Part shown: piece by piece, positions 11,266-22,274 of the stretch
How the letters are laid out: each line of letters begins with the position of its first letter
How positions within the stretch are numbered: position 1 is the first letter of the stretch
Source of the DNA: Cololabis saira
Lineage: Eukaryota > Chordata > Actinopteri > Beloniformes > Belonidae
DNA: 64,000 nt
Assembly (NCBI RefSeq): GCF_033807715.1
Contig: NC_084600.1
Location: 46,930,324 to 46,994,323 of the forward strand
Reading direction: 5' to 3'
Program-made: the position numbers and the translations under genes
The notes under the pieces: generated by a model
The model's database searches: none
What the model was told of the DNA's origin: nothing
Seen by the model: the letters and a program-made list of their open reading frames with translations, nothing else

Positions 11266-11330
11266 AGTTCAGTCCTATCTGACTCCATTTCCAGGCAATT
11301 TGTTGTGATTTTATTATCCAATTCATTACA

Positions 11331-11769
11331 TGTTGGAATAATTGTAGTAAGTTATCATGCTCGCTATTAACAGAACGTATGATAACTTACTTACGCCTGT
11401 GACACACTGATAAAACAATGCTGTGTTAAGTGATTAAAAAATGCTGCACAAGAAGTTTCCTGATTGTCAGCATAAAGCAGAAATCTGCAGAGAAGAGGAA
11501 ACTTCTTGTTGCTAAACAAGAACAATCTATACCTGTCCACTGACTGCAACCTCTCCCTTTCCCCTCCCTTTAGGGGCGCAGTCAGCTCTGTAATCTAGGG
11601 TACACCCAGAGTAAATAAAAGCAAGGAAGCAGCAGAGACGAATTAGAGTATGTTGGAGATCTTACAAATCTCAACTGCTCTCCTTGCAAGTAAATTCTAA
11701 TCGTGTTTTGTGTCTTTCTTTGTCTCCAGAGAGTTTGATGTTACAAATGTTACGTGCCTAAACCTAACA
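11331..11769 (+). mobile_element. Solo LTR of an endogenous retrovirus-like element
   Basis: The 439-bp sequence starts TGTTGG and ends CCTAACA, the TG...CA termini of an LTR. It is flanked by 5-bp duplications TTACA (11326-11330 and 11770-11774). A polyadenylation-type AATAAA lies near 11614 and a T/C-rich U5-like stretch follows. No gag, pol or env sequence adjoins it, so it is the product of LTR-LTR recombination. Class is not assigned. Confidence 0.65.
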
Positions 11770-11774
11770 TTACA

Positions 11775-12226
11775 GTTGAACCCAAATTCAAAATTCCTAA
11801 AACGCCAATTCATAAAAACCAGGAAGTCTTTATTTTGGCGGGGTTCTCCTCCATTAGGCGTCTCCGTCGGCGGTTGAAGCAGATTCCCAGTGAATTCAGA
11901 TAAATCCATCTTTTGAATCATGAAGGAAACAAAAAAAGTATCAAATCTGAGTGTTTTCTTCTCCATTTGCTTGTGAATATTTGCGTCTGAGAACTGGCAC
12001 GTGTCAATGCTGCATCTGGGAAATTACAGCAAGTGTTTATTCATTTAAAAGAGAAACTTTCAGATTATTGCACCTGGAAAAGTACAATGTTTCTATTTAT
12101 TCCTCAGCGTATTGTTGCAATAAAATGGACAAAGCGAGAACAAGTTTTCCTGCTGTTGCAGTTGTTTGGCATCACACGTGGAACTGTTGACAAATTCAGA
12201 GCTGCCCTTCGGAAAACTCCCTCCTA
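11775..12226. other. No gene recognised
   Basis: Short overlapping frames around 11950-12280 have no family resemblance. Confidence 0.5.
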
Positions 12227-12613
12227 CACTGTAAAAACTCACAATCTTACCAGGAATATCTGTCTTATTTCTAGTTAAAATGTCTAATTTTTAGTCAAAA
12301 AAAATCTCATTACACTTAAAACAAGAGTCATCACCAGAAAAAAAAACTTTTTCAAGTAGATTTTCACTTGAAATAAGTAGAAAAATCTGCCATTTTTTTG
12401 CTTGTAACAAGAAGATAAATCTTGTTCCACTGGCAGATTTTTCTACTTATTTCAAGTGAAAAATGTACTTGAAACAGGTGAAAATTGTCAAATAAGTTAT
12501 TTTTCTGGTAATGACTCTTGTTTTACGTGTAATGAGATTTTTTGACGAAAAATTAGACATTTTAACTAGAAATAAGACATATATTCCTGTTAAGATTTTG
12601 AGTTTTTGCAGTG
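12227..12613. mobile_element. Palindromic foldback MITE, copy 3
   Basis: CACTGTAAAAACTC to GAGTTTTTGCAGTG. One arm carries a deletion of about 20 bp near 12345 and another near the centre. Confidence 0.88.
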
Positions 12614-12823
12614 CAGATATCTTGAATTGGAATTACGGATAGTAATAATTTAATTGTAGATATCTATAATCAAGTTATAGATATCTTGTAAGGAATTTTA
12701 ATTAAAGATATGTCAAATTGTTCCATTCTGCCTAGTTGAAATGTAATTACAGATATCTTGAATTAGAATTCTGACTAGTCACAATGTAATTACGACTATA
12801 GTCAAAATGCAGTTGTAGAAATC

Positions 12824-12927
12824 ATTGACTCTTGTTTTAAGTGTAATGAGATTTTTTGACTAAAAATGAGACATTTTAACTAGAAATAAGACAAATATTC
12901 CTGGTAAGATTGTGAGTTTTTGCAGTG
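12824..12927. mobile_element. Half copy of the palindromic MITE
   Basis: Only the right arm is present, from GACTCTTGTTTTAAGTG to GTTTTTGCAGTG. The flanking 12620-12820 has loose repeats of GATATCT and TTGAATT. Confidence 0.8.
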
Positions 12928-13459
12928 CATCATCATCTCTGCTCAACAACAGACCAGCAGCTCCAACACTTTCCCTCCTCCGTCACCGCTCCGTCCACAG
13001 AAAAGACGCCAGTAAAAGATGCTCCAGCTCTGAGTAATCAGGGAAAATAAGTGTTCCAGGATGATAATTGTATTACTGTAAACGACAAGCGAGTGTTTCT
13101 TTGAACGTATTGAGTCACAGCAGCTGCAGCGGGAGCAGCGGCCGAGAATCCTGGATCTGATTATTCTGATTATCCTGCACGGCCGAGGAGACGAAAACGT
13201 CTACAGAGTTTCTCATCAGCTGATTCTGAGAGAAACTTCAGCCAACATTAGTAAACCACACGTCTTTCTAGCGTTAGTAATGAAACCACAGTTCTCTGTA
13301 GCGTTAGTAATGAAACCACAGTTCTCTCTAGCATTAGTGTTGAAACCACACTCCGTCTCTGTTTGCACGAACGGCGGAGCGGGAACAACTGCAGGGACGA
13401 AAACTCGTAAATTAACAACTTAAAAAACACAATACCTTTCTGACTGATTCATGTCCGGA
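12928..13459. other. No gene; short tandem repeat at 13260-13350
   Basis: About three units of roughly 28 bp built on GTTAGTAATGAAACCACAG. No coding sequence recognised. Confidence 0.55.
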
Positions 13460-14425
13460 TCAGGCTTTGCTGATACTCTTAAATTAAATACTTACCTGCT
13501 GGATCTACTGCCCTTATTTTACAACAACTTGTGCTTTTTATTATTTTACGTCTTTCCTTATCATTTTATTTCATTAGGGCCCGAGCACTGACTGTGCGAA
13601 GGACCTAATGTATCTGTAGGAATTTTTCTGGTTCTTGTTTTTCTCGTTCTCGTTTTTCTTCTGACGAAATGAGGGTCTTTTTTCCCCCTAAACGTGCCCC
13701 AAAAGTCACCAAATTTTACACCAAGCCACACCTGGTGAAAAATTTGATAATTAATGGTTTGCATTAATGGGCGTGGCCTAACGGCTCAACAGCGCCCCCT
13801 AGAAAACTTTGTTCCTCAAGCCCCACAATACGGTTTGACGTACATGCACGAAAATCGGTACACACCTGTATCATGTCACAACTTAAAGAAAAGTCTCTTG
13901 GCGCCATGGCCCAAACCCAACAGGAAGTCGGCCATTTTCAATTAATCGTGTCATTTTGGCGCAATTTATTTTCCATTCCTGCCATTTATTTTCCATGCCA
14001 TTTCTTCGGCCGTTAATACGGCCCGAACCGTAATGAGCACCCAGATGTGTTGTACATCAAAATGTGCGTCTCTATCCTGGGACGACGCACATTACTTTTC
14101 TCAGTCAAAAGCGTTACCGTGGCGACGATAGACGCCAAAAAGTGCACCCCCCCTTCATCTGATTGGTCCATATTTGATAGTTCCTACTTTCTACAATAAC
14201 TTTTGAATGGTTTGACATAAGGAGTCATGGTGGAGTCATCGGACTTAATATTGAGTCCTTGACTTTTATTGTTGAAAATTGCCCGCGCAAGGGCCCGTTC
14301 ATCGCTGCTTGCAGCTTTAATTGTATTGGTTATTTACTGTTTAATTGTGTCTTGCTGCTTTTAATGTTGATGTAAAGACTTTGAATTACCTTGTGTTGAA
14401 TTGTGCTACACAGATAAACTTGCCT
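13460..14425 (+). mobile_element. L2-like LINE 3' region split by a hairpin-ended repeat
   Basis: Left part (13460-13573): ACCTGCTGGATCTACTGCCC. Right part (14323-14425): TTAATGTTGATGTAAAGAC followed by a run ending AATTGTGCTACACAGATAAA. The same two pieces occur on the minus strand at 47716-48720, again beside the same inserted repeat. Confidence 0.7.
13574..14322 (+). mobile_element. Hairpin-ended repeat family A, full copy
   Basis: It starts with TTAGGGCCCGAGCAC, whose GGGCCC...GGCCCT can pair, and ends GCTGCTTGCAGCTTTAATT, also a perfect hairpin. The core includes CCAGGCCTGG-like, TTGCATTAATGGGCGTGGC, CGGCCCGAACCGTAA and AGCGTTACCGTGGCGACG blocks. It has no protein of known type and no terminal inverted repeat pairing its two ends. 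It seems to be a non-autonomous family. Confidence 0.75.
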
Positions 14426-15480
14426 TGCCTTTTTGGTCTGATTCACGGCTGGATCAGGCGTTGCGTGAAGCTGCCGTTAGCATGATGCTGCCGTTAGCGT
14501 GCTAGGAAGGTTGCAGGTCCGAGCGAGTCGTCCCATCAGGGTGGGTGGCGGAGCTGCAGATACGGGGGATTATGTTTCCATAATGAATGTCTTTTCTCTG
14601 CAGGAACGGGTTTAGTTTCCGAGCCGACGACAGCCGTCGACCGCAGAATATAGAGATATAGATATATAGATATATAGATCTCAGGCGCAGCGAGCTGTGC
14701 ATGATGAAGATTTATGAGGTGGTAACGGACGAGCCGGACGCGTCTCCACGGCCTCACGTTTCCTGAGGCCGCTCGTCGGCGTACGAGTTAACGCTCATCC
14801 TTCTTCTTCTCCAACTCCTTCACCTCTCGCTGCCCTCGGAGTTTCAGAGGACGGAGCCGTCGATGTACCGAATATTTCCAAAGTCCCTTCTGTCATATTT
14901 ACAGTTCTGAGTCATAAACTGTGTGAAAACACACGTTTAAATGATTGTCCAGTGAGTAAAAACCCGTGCTGGATCGTTCTGGCAGCAGGATGAAGAGAGG
15001 AGGAAGAGTTATGGAGTTTCTGCTGTAGCCACTGTAGCTGCGACGGCTGATCCCTGATTATCTGCTACTGGATGTAGCCGCTAGCAGCTCGCCGCTCGCT
15101 CCTCGCTCATGCTTCAGCTCAAGGTCATTTCAAGGTGAAACAACCGGCCGTCGCTGCAGCGCTCCAGCGGTGTGAAGAATGATTGTTCCTCTCAGAAAGA
15201 CGACGGAGGCTCAAAGGTGGACGGTAAAGAACGAGCCCGACTTCCTGCCCCGGTGAAGCTCGGAGCTCTCCATTTCACATTTGATTAAACTACGTCCTAG
15301 TTTACGCTGACATCAAGAAAAAGTGAGAATAAATGGTTCCCATGTGACACATTCCTCCACCGAAGCCCCACCCAGACCCAGAACTGCTATTACCCTGGTG
15401 ATGCTTCCTGGATAAACCTTGAAAACCGGTTGTTTTTGTAAGGATTATAGTCAAAGCGAAAGCAGAAAATACATCGTTTA
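14426..15480. other. No gene recognised
   Basis: Mixed unique-looking sequence with short ATAGATATA repeats near 14648-14678. Scattered frames of 60-75 codons lack any family resemblance. Confidence 0.5.
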
Positions 15481-16327
15481 AGGGCCAATCCCAATCCCCC
15501 CCCCCTACTTTCTACCACTACCCCTAAAAATCAAGCCACACATTTTTAGGGCCCTTGTAATCTTCCCAGGTCTGTCCCAATACTCCCACTACTCCTACTT
15601 TTCAGCACCACCCCTAAATTTAGCTGCTACGTCACTGCGTGGTTTACGTTCGGGTACGTAAGCGACTGCGTAGTTACGTTTGCACAAACGTCACACCATA
15701 TCAGGAAGCTGAAAGCTGTTTTAATTTCAGCTGTAGCGCTGTTAATATGCCACTTTATTAAGTTTTAATATTTTTTCAGGCGTAAAAGTAACCGTTAAGA
15801 TCCCCAAGCGTTAAATCGATGCAGAGCCAACGGCGTAGGGTAGGCGGCGTCGTACGCCGTAGGCTCTGCGTTGGTGTAAAGCGGAACCATAAATCAGCCT
15901 TTATTCTGGCGAGGTTTGAAAAAGACTTTGCAACAACGGGCAAATGAGTGATTATGTACATTCACTGAGTGAATATTATGAAAGTAAAATATATATACTT
16001 CTCGCTAGAAATGTAATTTTTATGCAGAAACTAACTCAAAATATTGATTTTATTCACTAAAAAATAAGAAATGTCCGCCATGTTTTTTTTTTAATTCAGT
16101 CTGCAAATGACGACGAAAAGCATTCTGGGAAATTTTTCTGGCCCTCGGTCAGCTAGTGTGCATCTGAAATCCCTCGCTCTGAAGGGCCAGATTGATGCCC
16201 CCTAACCCTCGTTTTCTTCACTACCTCTACATGCAAAGAGGAATTGGGACATCACTACCCTCACGGGAACGCACAACATTTAGGGGTAGTGATGAAAGTA
16301 GGACTAGGGGGGATTGGGACTGGGCCT
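15481..16327. mobile_element. DNA transposon with AGGGCCAATCCCAATCC ends
   Basis: The left end AGGGCCAATCCCAATCC pairs with the right end GGATTGGGACTGGGCCT. TA follows on the right and precedes on the left, so the target duplication may be TA or TTA. The interior holds a Harbinger-like MITE fragment (15785-15903) and no transposase. Part of the interior (15893-16080) recurs at 30781-31225. Confidence 0.65.
15785..15903. repeat. Harbinger-like MITE fragment
   Basis: The right arm (GGCTCTGCGTTGGTG to GGAACCATAAATCAGCCT) is intact and the left arm is decayed. Confidence 0.7.
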
Positions 16328-16675
16328 TAGAGTGAAAAAGACCAAAGGAGGACATTGTCCGGGTGTTGGGGTGTTTCACTGGGCGTCCCCCAGGGGCCAG
16401 TCTTGGGTCCACTCTTCTTCATCATCTATCTCCTTGGCACAATCCTCCGTCATCATGGGATCCATTTCCACTGCTACGCCGATGACACACAGGTCTACGG
16501 CCCCGTTTACACGTAGCAAAAACGGAGGCGTTTTCATGCGTTTTGGTCGTTCGTTTACACGAAAACGAAGCTCAAAGTCTCCAAAAACGATCATTTTTGA
16601 AAACTCCGTCCAAAGTGTAGATTTTCAAAAACTCAATTTTCACGTTTGCGTCTAAACAAAGAAAAACGGACATTA

Positions 16676-17155
16676 AAGCCTGAATTATGCTTCTGCGTCA
16701 AAACGACGCCGTGTCTACGGCGTGTGGTTTTTGTACACGCAGAGGACACGGCGTCACATGCGCCGTCAGTGACGTGCACCTCCCGAAAATTGTAACTACG
16801 CGTCGAGGAGACGCAGACCACACGCAGACCGAGAGGGCTGTGATTGGTTCGTTTGAAAGCGAAGCATTTCCGGTTTCCGGTTTGAATCAGTAGTGAACTT
16901 CCAGGGCTTTTTTCTTCGTTTATATGGGATTTTTTTTGTTTTTGTTTTTTGCACAATAGTTGTCCTTATTTCTTTGATTTACTGTGACCGGAAAAAGTCG
17001 GATAAACCATTCAGAAAAAGATCGCTAACTAGTGGCCGCGGGGGGTACTGCACCGCGACCAAATGGAGAGACGGAGAAGTCTGAACGATTCGTGACGGCC
17101 TCACGGGTGCGCCGTGTGCTCTGCGTGTGTGTGACGCAGAACCATACCCGCACCT
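16676..17155. mobile_element. Harbinger-like non-autonomous element (about 475 bp)
   Basis: Starts AAGCCTGAATTATGC and ends ACCCGCACCT, with TTA at both borders (16673-16675 and 17156-17158), the 3-bp TWA duplication known for PIF/Harbinger. A near-identical family member lies at 55300-55769 in opposite orientation. No intact protein is encoded. Confidence 0.7.
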
Positions 17156-17348
17156 TTAGGCTTCAGAACGTCACATTATGAGACAGAAACGTCACCAGCG
17201 TCATGAGTGACACCTGTGGTTACAATTAGTTTGTAACCGTCAATATTTTCTTGTATTTTACCTGTTTTTTATTCTAAAGTCACACTTAAAAGTAACTCCA
17301 CTTCTCTGTCACTCCAAACGAAAGACTCTCGTTCCGTCTTGGAAGTAA

Positions 17349-17489
17349 AGCCTGAATTATGGTTCTGCGTTAAATCGACGCAGAGACTACGGCGTAGGGT
17401 ACGCGGCGATGTGCGCCGTACGGTGTGCGTCGCCGCGTACCCTACGCCGTAGCTCTGCGTTGGTGTAACGCGGAACCATAAATCAGCCT
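17349..17489. mobile_element. Palindromic Harbinger-like MITE (complete)
   Basis: AGCCTGAATTATGGTTC to GAACCATAAATCAGCCT, nearly a perfect palindrome through GGCGATGTGCGCC. TAA flanks both sides (17346-17348 and 17490-17492). This is the clearest member of a family with about a dozen copies in the window. Confidence 0.85.
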
Positions 17490-17925
17490 TAACTGGAAGT
17501 TACACGTGTCATTTGTTGATGTTTTTTCCAGGATTCTGATTGGCTGGCATGATGTTAACAGCGTATTTATGCGGATTCGTGTAAACGAAGAGATTTTGAA
17601 AACGATCTTGTGTAAACGATGGAATTTTTCAAAACGTAGAGGGGGAAATATCCGTTTTTGTAAATACCCAGCTATGTGGAAACGGGGCCTACATCTCCTC
17701 CAAACCAACCACTGCCGTCCCTCCCACCTCCCTCATCTCCTCCTCCAAGACATCCGGAGATGGATGAGCAGGAACTTCCTGGAGCTGAACAGCAGTAAAA
17801 CTGAGTCCCTGCTCATCACCTCCAAATCCTCAACCACCAAATCTCTACACACCCCAGTCCCACCCAACGTCGTTGACGGATTCCCGGTTCCCTTTACCCA
17901 GAGTCAAAAGCCATCAAAATGGTGA

Positions 17926-18157
17926 GCTTTTCAAAGTTGTGCAAAGTTGTGTGTTCCGGTAGTTTAACTTCCGGTCCGCCCCCCTATCCAATCAGAACCT
18001 TCCCAACCCCCAGACCTTAAGAGGAATTGGAGAAAGACCATCAAACGTGTTTCCATGTAAACCTCAATTCAGAATTACTATTTCCATGTCCAAGTAGTTT
18101 AATTCGGAATTAATTAATACGGAATAATGAATTCCGTATTTAAAAAACATCACGTAA
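17926..18157. other. No gene recognised
   Basis: Short intervening sequence with GGAATTAATTAATACGGAA-type A/T runs. Confidence 0.5.
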
Positions 18158-18943
18158 CCAAGCCAGGCCTGGTGATAAATGTGATATTTAATGGTTTGCA
18201 TTAATGGGCGTGGCCTAACGGCTCAACAGCGCCCCCTAGAAAACTTTGTGCCTCAAGCCCCACGATACGGTTTGACGTACATGCACGAAAATCGGTACAC
18301 ACCTGTATCATGTCACAACTTAAAGAAAAGTCTCTTGGAGCCATGGCCGAAACCCAACAGGAAGTCGGCCATTTTGAATTAATTGTGTAATTTTGGCGCA
18401 ATTTATGCCATTTCTTCGGCAATTAATTCAGCCCGGACCGTAACGTGCACCCAGATGTGTTATACATCAAAATGTGCGTCTCCATCCTGCGACAACACGC
18501 ATTACCTTTTTCAGTCAAAAGCGTTACCGTGGCAACGCTAGACACCAAAAAGCGCGCCCCCCATTCATCTGATTGATACATATGTGATAGTTCCTACTTT
18601 CTACCATAACTTTTGAATGGTTTGATATAAAGACTCGTGGGTGGTGTCATTGGATTCGGTTTAGAGTCCTTAACCTTCGTTGGTGTAAATTGGCTCCGCC
18701 CCTTCTTCTGATTGGTCGATGTTTCATAGTTCCTATTTTCTGCCATAACTTTTGAATAGTTTGATATAGAGAGTCGTGGGTGGTGTCATTTCTGATTTGC
18801 TTATGATGATAAGTTGAGGTTTATGTGAACAGCAAAGGCACTTTTTATAGTATTATTGACCTAGGAATGTGGGGGGAACCCGGGGGGGGCATGTGGTCCA
18901 TTCATCGCTGCTTGCAGCTTTAATTATTATTATTATTATTGTT
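18158..18943 (+). mobile_element. Hairpin-ended repeat family A, copy lacking its head
   Basis: The core is complete from the CCAGGCCTGGTGATAAATG block to the 3' GCTGCTTGCAGCTTTAATT hairpin, then an ATT microsatellite. The GGGCCCGAGCAC head is absent. It has an extra internal repeat of the CATAACTTTTGAATGGTTTG segment. Confidence 0.8.
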
Positions 18944-19928
18944 GTTAGCTGTGAACATGTAGATGCTAACTGGTAGTTCCTGCATGTGTTTCCTCCAAGG
19001 CTCGTCTTCGGCCGTGAAATCCATCCACGCCTGATCAGAAGTAAACCATGTGCATGACTGGTCTTTACAGCTGTTTTTCTAGGAGGAGGTTTTCTCTCGT
19101 CGACCGATTCTCCCCCGCGGCGCTGAAGCTGAATCTAAACCTCCGCTCCACTAACGTCCTCTCCACTAACGTCCTCTTCACTAACGTCCTCTTCACGCTC
19201 CTGCTGGTTCCAACTGCAGACGTCGTCCAGGTTGTAAAGTTTACGACCTGCCGTCGTCTCAGACGAGATGCTGACGGCGTGACGCGTCGCTCGGAGGAAC
19301 AGTAAGACATCAGTAAGACATCAGTAAGACATCAGTAAGACATCAGTGGAGTCGTGATGGACGGATTAGAGGATGAGCAGCGTTTCATCACCAAACCACA
19401 GGAAACAACTTCCTGCTGGTGTGAAATCTTCCAGAAATCTGAAGCGTGTGAAGCTTAGATTTATCGTTCTATCATCACATCATTCCTGAGAAAAAACCAA
19501 GTGGCCGCCTTTAAGCCGTCGAACTAAACCTGTTTATTTGGTTCTAGAAGAACAAAGATGAATCTCCTTTAGGCTAAATTAAGATATCTAATTATATATT
19601 AGATATTTAATATCTAATTTACTTGATGTGTTCAACTGAAATGAGAAAAAAAAACAACTAAAAACGTTTCTAACAATTAATAATCTCAATAAACTCATCT
19701 AACCAGGAGCTCCAAGTTCCAAGTTTCTCATCGTTTTCTTCACCAAAGTTTCGGAAATCTTAATTTTTTATCTTTTCCTGGTTTGTTTTTAAGAGTTTGG
19801 AACTTTGATGCTGCCTGTGGATGTAGCACAACAGTGAAGCCTCCACCTTCAGATTAAACATCCACCTTCACATTAAACATCCACCTTCACATTAAACATC
19901 CACCTTCAGATTAAACATCCACCTGACC
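18944..19928. other. No gene; small tandem repeats
   Basis: Contains 17-bp ACTAACGTCCTCTCC-type units (19140-19195), an 11-bp AGTAAGACATC array (19300-19347) and 20-bp CATCCACCTTCACATTAAA units (19855-19923). No coding sequence recognised. Confidence 0.6.
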
Positions 19929-20286
19929 TTGGACAACATAGAGTGGCCTGCACTTCCATCGCACAGCAATGACTCTTCAACCACAGTACCCGGCAAGAGG
20001 TGGAAGGCTACAACAAAAGCTAAGAGCAAATCACCCCAAGACACAGGGATTCTACTGGAGAACAGATTTACTCCACTCTCTCAAATTCCTGACTCCCTGA
20101 GAGAAGGCTCATCTTCCGGCTCCAGAGACAGGTATGAGGCTAAATCCATTGCTAAAGGGCTACAGGCAGAGCTAACGTCTGAGCCTCGTACGCTGATAGT
20201 AGGCAACGGAGCTGTGAATGAGATAAAATCCTTTTGCAGCAAAAAAACTCAAAAGTACTGTGTTTTACCAACGACATGGTGTTTGA
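19929..20286 (+). pseudogene. L2-like LINE ORF1 fragment (esterase-like)
   Basis: About 115 codons are open from 19929. They end in RTLIVGNGAVNEIKSFC. This resembles the LIVGDS-type start of the SGNH/GDSL esterase domain found in ORF1 of some fish L2/CR1 LINEs, with the expected Asp-Ser changed to Asn-Gly. That change would remove the catalytic serine. The frame is then cut by the hAT element at 20287. Assignment is by memory of the family. Confidence 0.5.
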
Positions 20287-20475
20287 CAGTGTTGTGCATG
20301 AACGCGTTCATTGAACACGTTCATTTCTGTGAGAACGTTGAACTGACGCAACGTATTTGCAAATAACGAACTAGAACATGAACTTGTTCATTCTGCAAAT
20401 CATGAACTGGAATTTTAACTGTTCAGCTTATGTGAGTTTCAGCTTCAACGAGCCCGTTGCAGTCTTAACGAATGA

Positions 20476-20561
20476 TGCCTGAATTATGGTTCCGCGTTAC
20501 ACCAACGCAGAGCTACGGCGTAGGCTCTGCGTTGGTGTAAGGCGGAAACATAAATCAGCCT
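20476..20561. repeat. Shortened Harbinger-like MITE
   Basis: TGCCTGAATTATGGTTCCGC to AACATAAATCAGCCTT, with only the outer parts of both arms and the CTACGGCGTAGG centre. Confidence 0.75.
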
Positions 20562-21426
20562 TGACGGGTGAAGAGAGACGTTGCAGACGCAGCGTCAGCG
20601 AGCCCTCAGATGATCCGTTTATCATTATATGCGGGAAATTTACACATCGTCTCCCAAAGAGTCCGACGGTAGAAATCTAACCTTTCTTTGCAAATATGTC
20701 CACCTGCACTGAGAAAAAAAGTCAGAACATCTGCCTCGTCAACTTCAAATCTGAAACGTCATGTGGAGTTAAAGCATCTGTCCAGTGGGAGAAAATATCT
20801 GCGAGTCCTTAACAATCAAAAAAGTTCCCAGAAAGACCAAAAAGACCCAACAGCCCCAAACGACCCCAGTCCCACTGCTGCACCTTCAGGGGTTTGATTT
20901 ACCAGCAACAGGTAGACAAATTGATAATGCACTACAATGTTGGAGATTTACAGCCTGTGAGGAACCAGAGCGGCCTCCCCACGTACAAGGGGACAAGGCA
21001 AAACTGGAGCTGGGTGATGAGGTGTAAAAAAACCTTGCAGAGCGTAGAATGCCAAAAAATAAGGCTTTTTATTGTAAAAAAGCACAAAGACATACAGGTG
21101 AAGGTAAAACAGTAGTCTTAAAAAAAAATGGCACAATGGGGCATAGCCTCGCAACAAGCTATCCCAAATCAGCAGACCCCTCTTCCGGTATGCAGCTGCT
21201 GTTTATAAACCCTGGCAGGGAGGAGAGGTTGATTGGACACAGGTGTACCACAATCAACAGAACCAGGCACACCTGTGTGCTGCTCCCCCGCAGACCACGC
21301 CCAATCCTCCACTCTGCCACACACATTAAAAAAAAGTCCAGTGAGAAGGGGAGGGATTGCTCACTTTCTCACACAGCCTCTGAATAAAGTTGAAACGCCA
21401 CTAGGACAATACATGATTGTATTCAG

Positions 21427-21644
21427 CAGGGTCTCCAACCCTGTCCTGCATGTTTTACATGTTTCCTTGCATCATCACACGTGATTCTAATTAATGGCCG
21501 TCATCAGCTTGTCATCCAGGTCTGCACAAGTCTGTTAATGACAGTCATTTATATCAGGGTTCTGAGGGGAAACATCTAAAACATGCAGGACAGGGACCTG
21601 AGGACCAGGATGGAGGTCCTGAGGACCAGGGCTGAAGACCACTG
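21427..21644. mobile_element. Small hAT-like MITE
   Basis: It begins CAGGGTCTCCAACCCTGTCC and ends CAGGGCTGAAGACCACTG. Inner arms TCCTGCATGTTTTA and TAAAACATGCAGGA are inverted. Flanks GTATTCAG and GTATACGG may be a decayed 8-bp duplication. Confidence 0.65.
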
Positions 21645-21833
21645 GTATACGGTGAACAGTTTTAGGATGGGGGGGTTTTCATTCGTACTTCTCACCTAAA
21701 AATATTGAAATGAACTGAATTTGAACTAGTTCAAAATGAAAATGGTGAACTATGAATGTGAACTGTTCATTTTTAAACTATGTGAACTGAACTTTGAACT
21801 AGTTCATGAGAAGTATGAACTTGCACAACACTG

Positions 21834-22274
21834 CAATAGTGCCACTAGTGCCAATTGTGCTACTACTGCTACTAGTGTCAATAGTGCTACTAGTGAGATA
21901 GGTTTTCTGTTTTTGGTTCCTGCTGCTGATTCAGAGCTTCTTACTTTGTTTTCAGTAATCGTGTCTCTCGCTGATGGAAATAAACATAATTTATGACACG
22001 TCATTTTCCTGAATCATTAACCCGTCGGCTGGTCGTTCTGGGAGACGTAAACACAAAGTAAACACGATTTATGATTCACGTCATTTTTATTAATCATTAA
22101 CCTGTAGGTTATTCTGGGAGACTTAATAATGCCACATAAACCCAGAGATGACCTTCCTCTGCTTATATCTGTACGATTGCTGCCTTCATCTTTCTTGACT
22201 ATTTTATCAACAGCGGTAGCAGCAAACCCCCAAGACAAAGAATCACAGTAGTCCTGATTCAGTTTTAGAAACCT
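21834..22274. other. No gene; 55-bp duplication
   Basis: A segment with ATTTATGA, CGTCAT, AATCATTAACC and TTCTGGGAGAC occurs twice, near 21988 and 22068. CACTAGTGCC-like triplet repeats lie at 21834-21895. Confidence 0.5.

Larger units (their letters stand above)
16499..17689. mobile_element. Composite DNA transposon with GGCCCCGTTT ends
   Basis: Left end GGCCCCGTTTACACG, right end GTGGAAACGGGGCC. TAC is duplicated at both borders (16496-16498 and 17690-17692). Inside are a 480-bp Harbinger-like element and a 141-bp MITE. A truncated relative lies at 43026-43571 and carries the MITE at the same place. No transposase is present. Confidence 0.8.
16340..17925 (+). pseudogene. L2-like LINE reverse transcriptase, split by a transposon
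   Basis: Before the insertion the frame reads GVPQGPVLGPLFFIIYLLGT and then HCYADDTQVY, the palm of a CR1/L2-type reverse transcriptase with the catalytic YADD. After the insertion it resumes ISSKPTT and, after a frameshift, DIRRWMSRNFLELNSSKTE. Removing the 16499-17689 element with one TAC restores the reading frame exactly across the junction. Frameshifts and truncation at both ends make it a pseudogene. Confidence 0.85.
20287..21833 (+). mobile_element. hAT transposon with decayed BED-finger transposase
   Basis: Inverted ends CAGTGTTGTGCA and TGCACAACACTG. The plus strand holds ASSTSNLKRHVELKHLSSG (about 20709-20795), the C-terminal half of a BED zinc finger, and QVDKLIMHYNVGDLQPVRN (about 20905-20960), like the segment that follows it in hAT transposases. 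The catalytic region is missing. No matching 8-bp duplication was found at the borders. The body also holds a MITE (20476-20561) and a small hAT-like element (21427-21644). Confidence 0.75.

Noticed and set aside
10913..11326. Frames of 90-137 codons across the 30-bp minisatellite
   Set aside because: Repeat-derived and open on both strands; no signal or domain.
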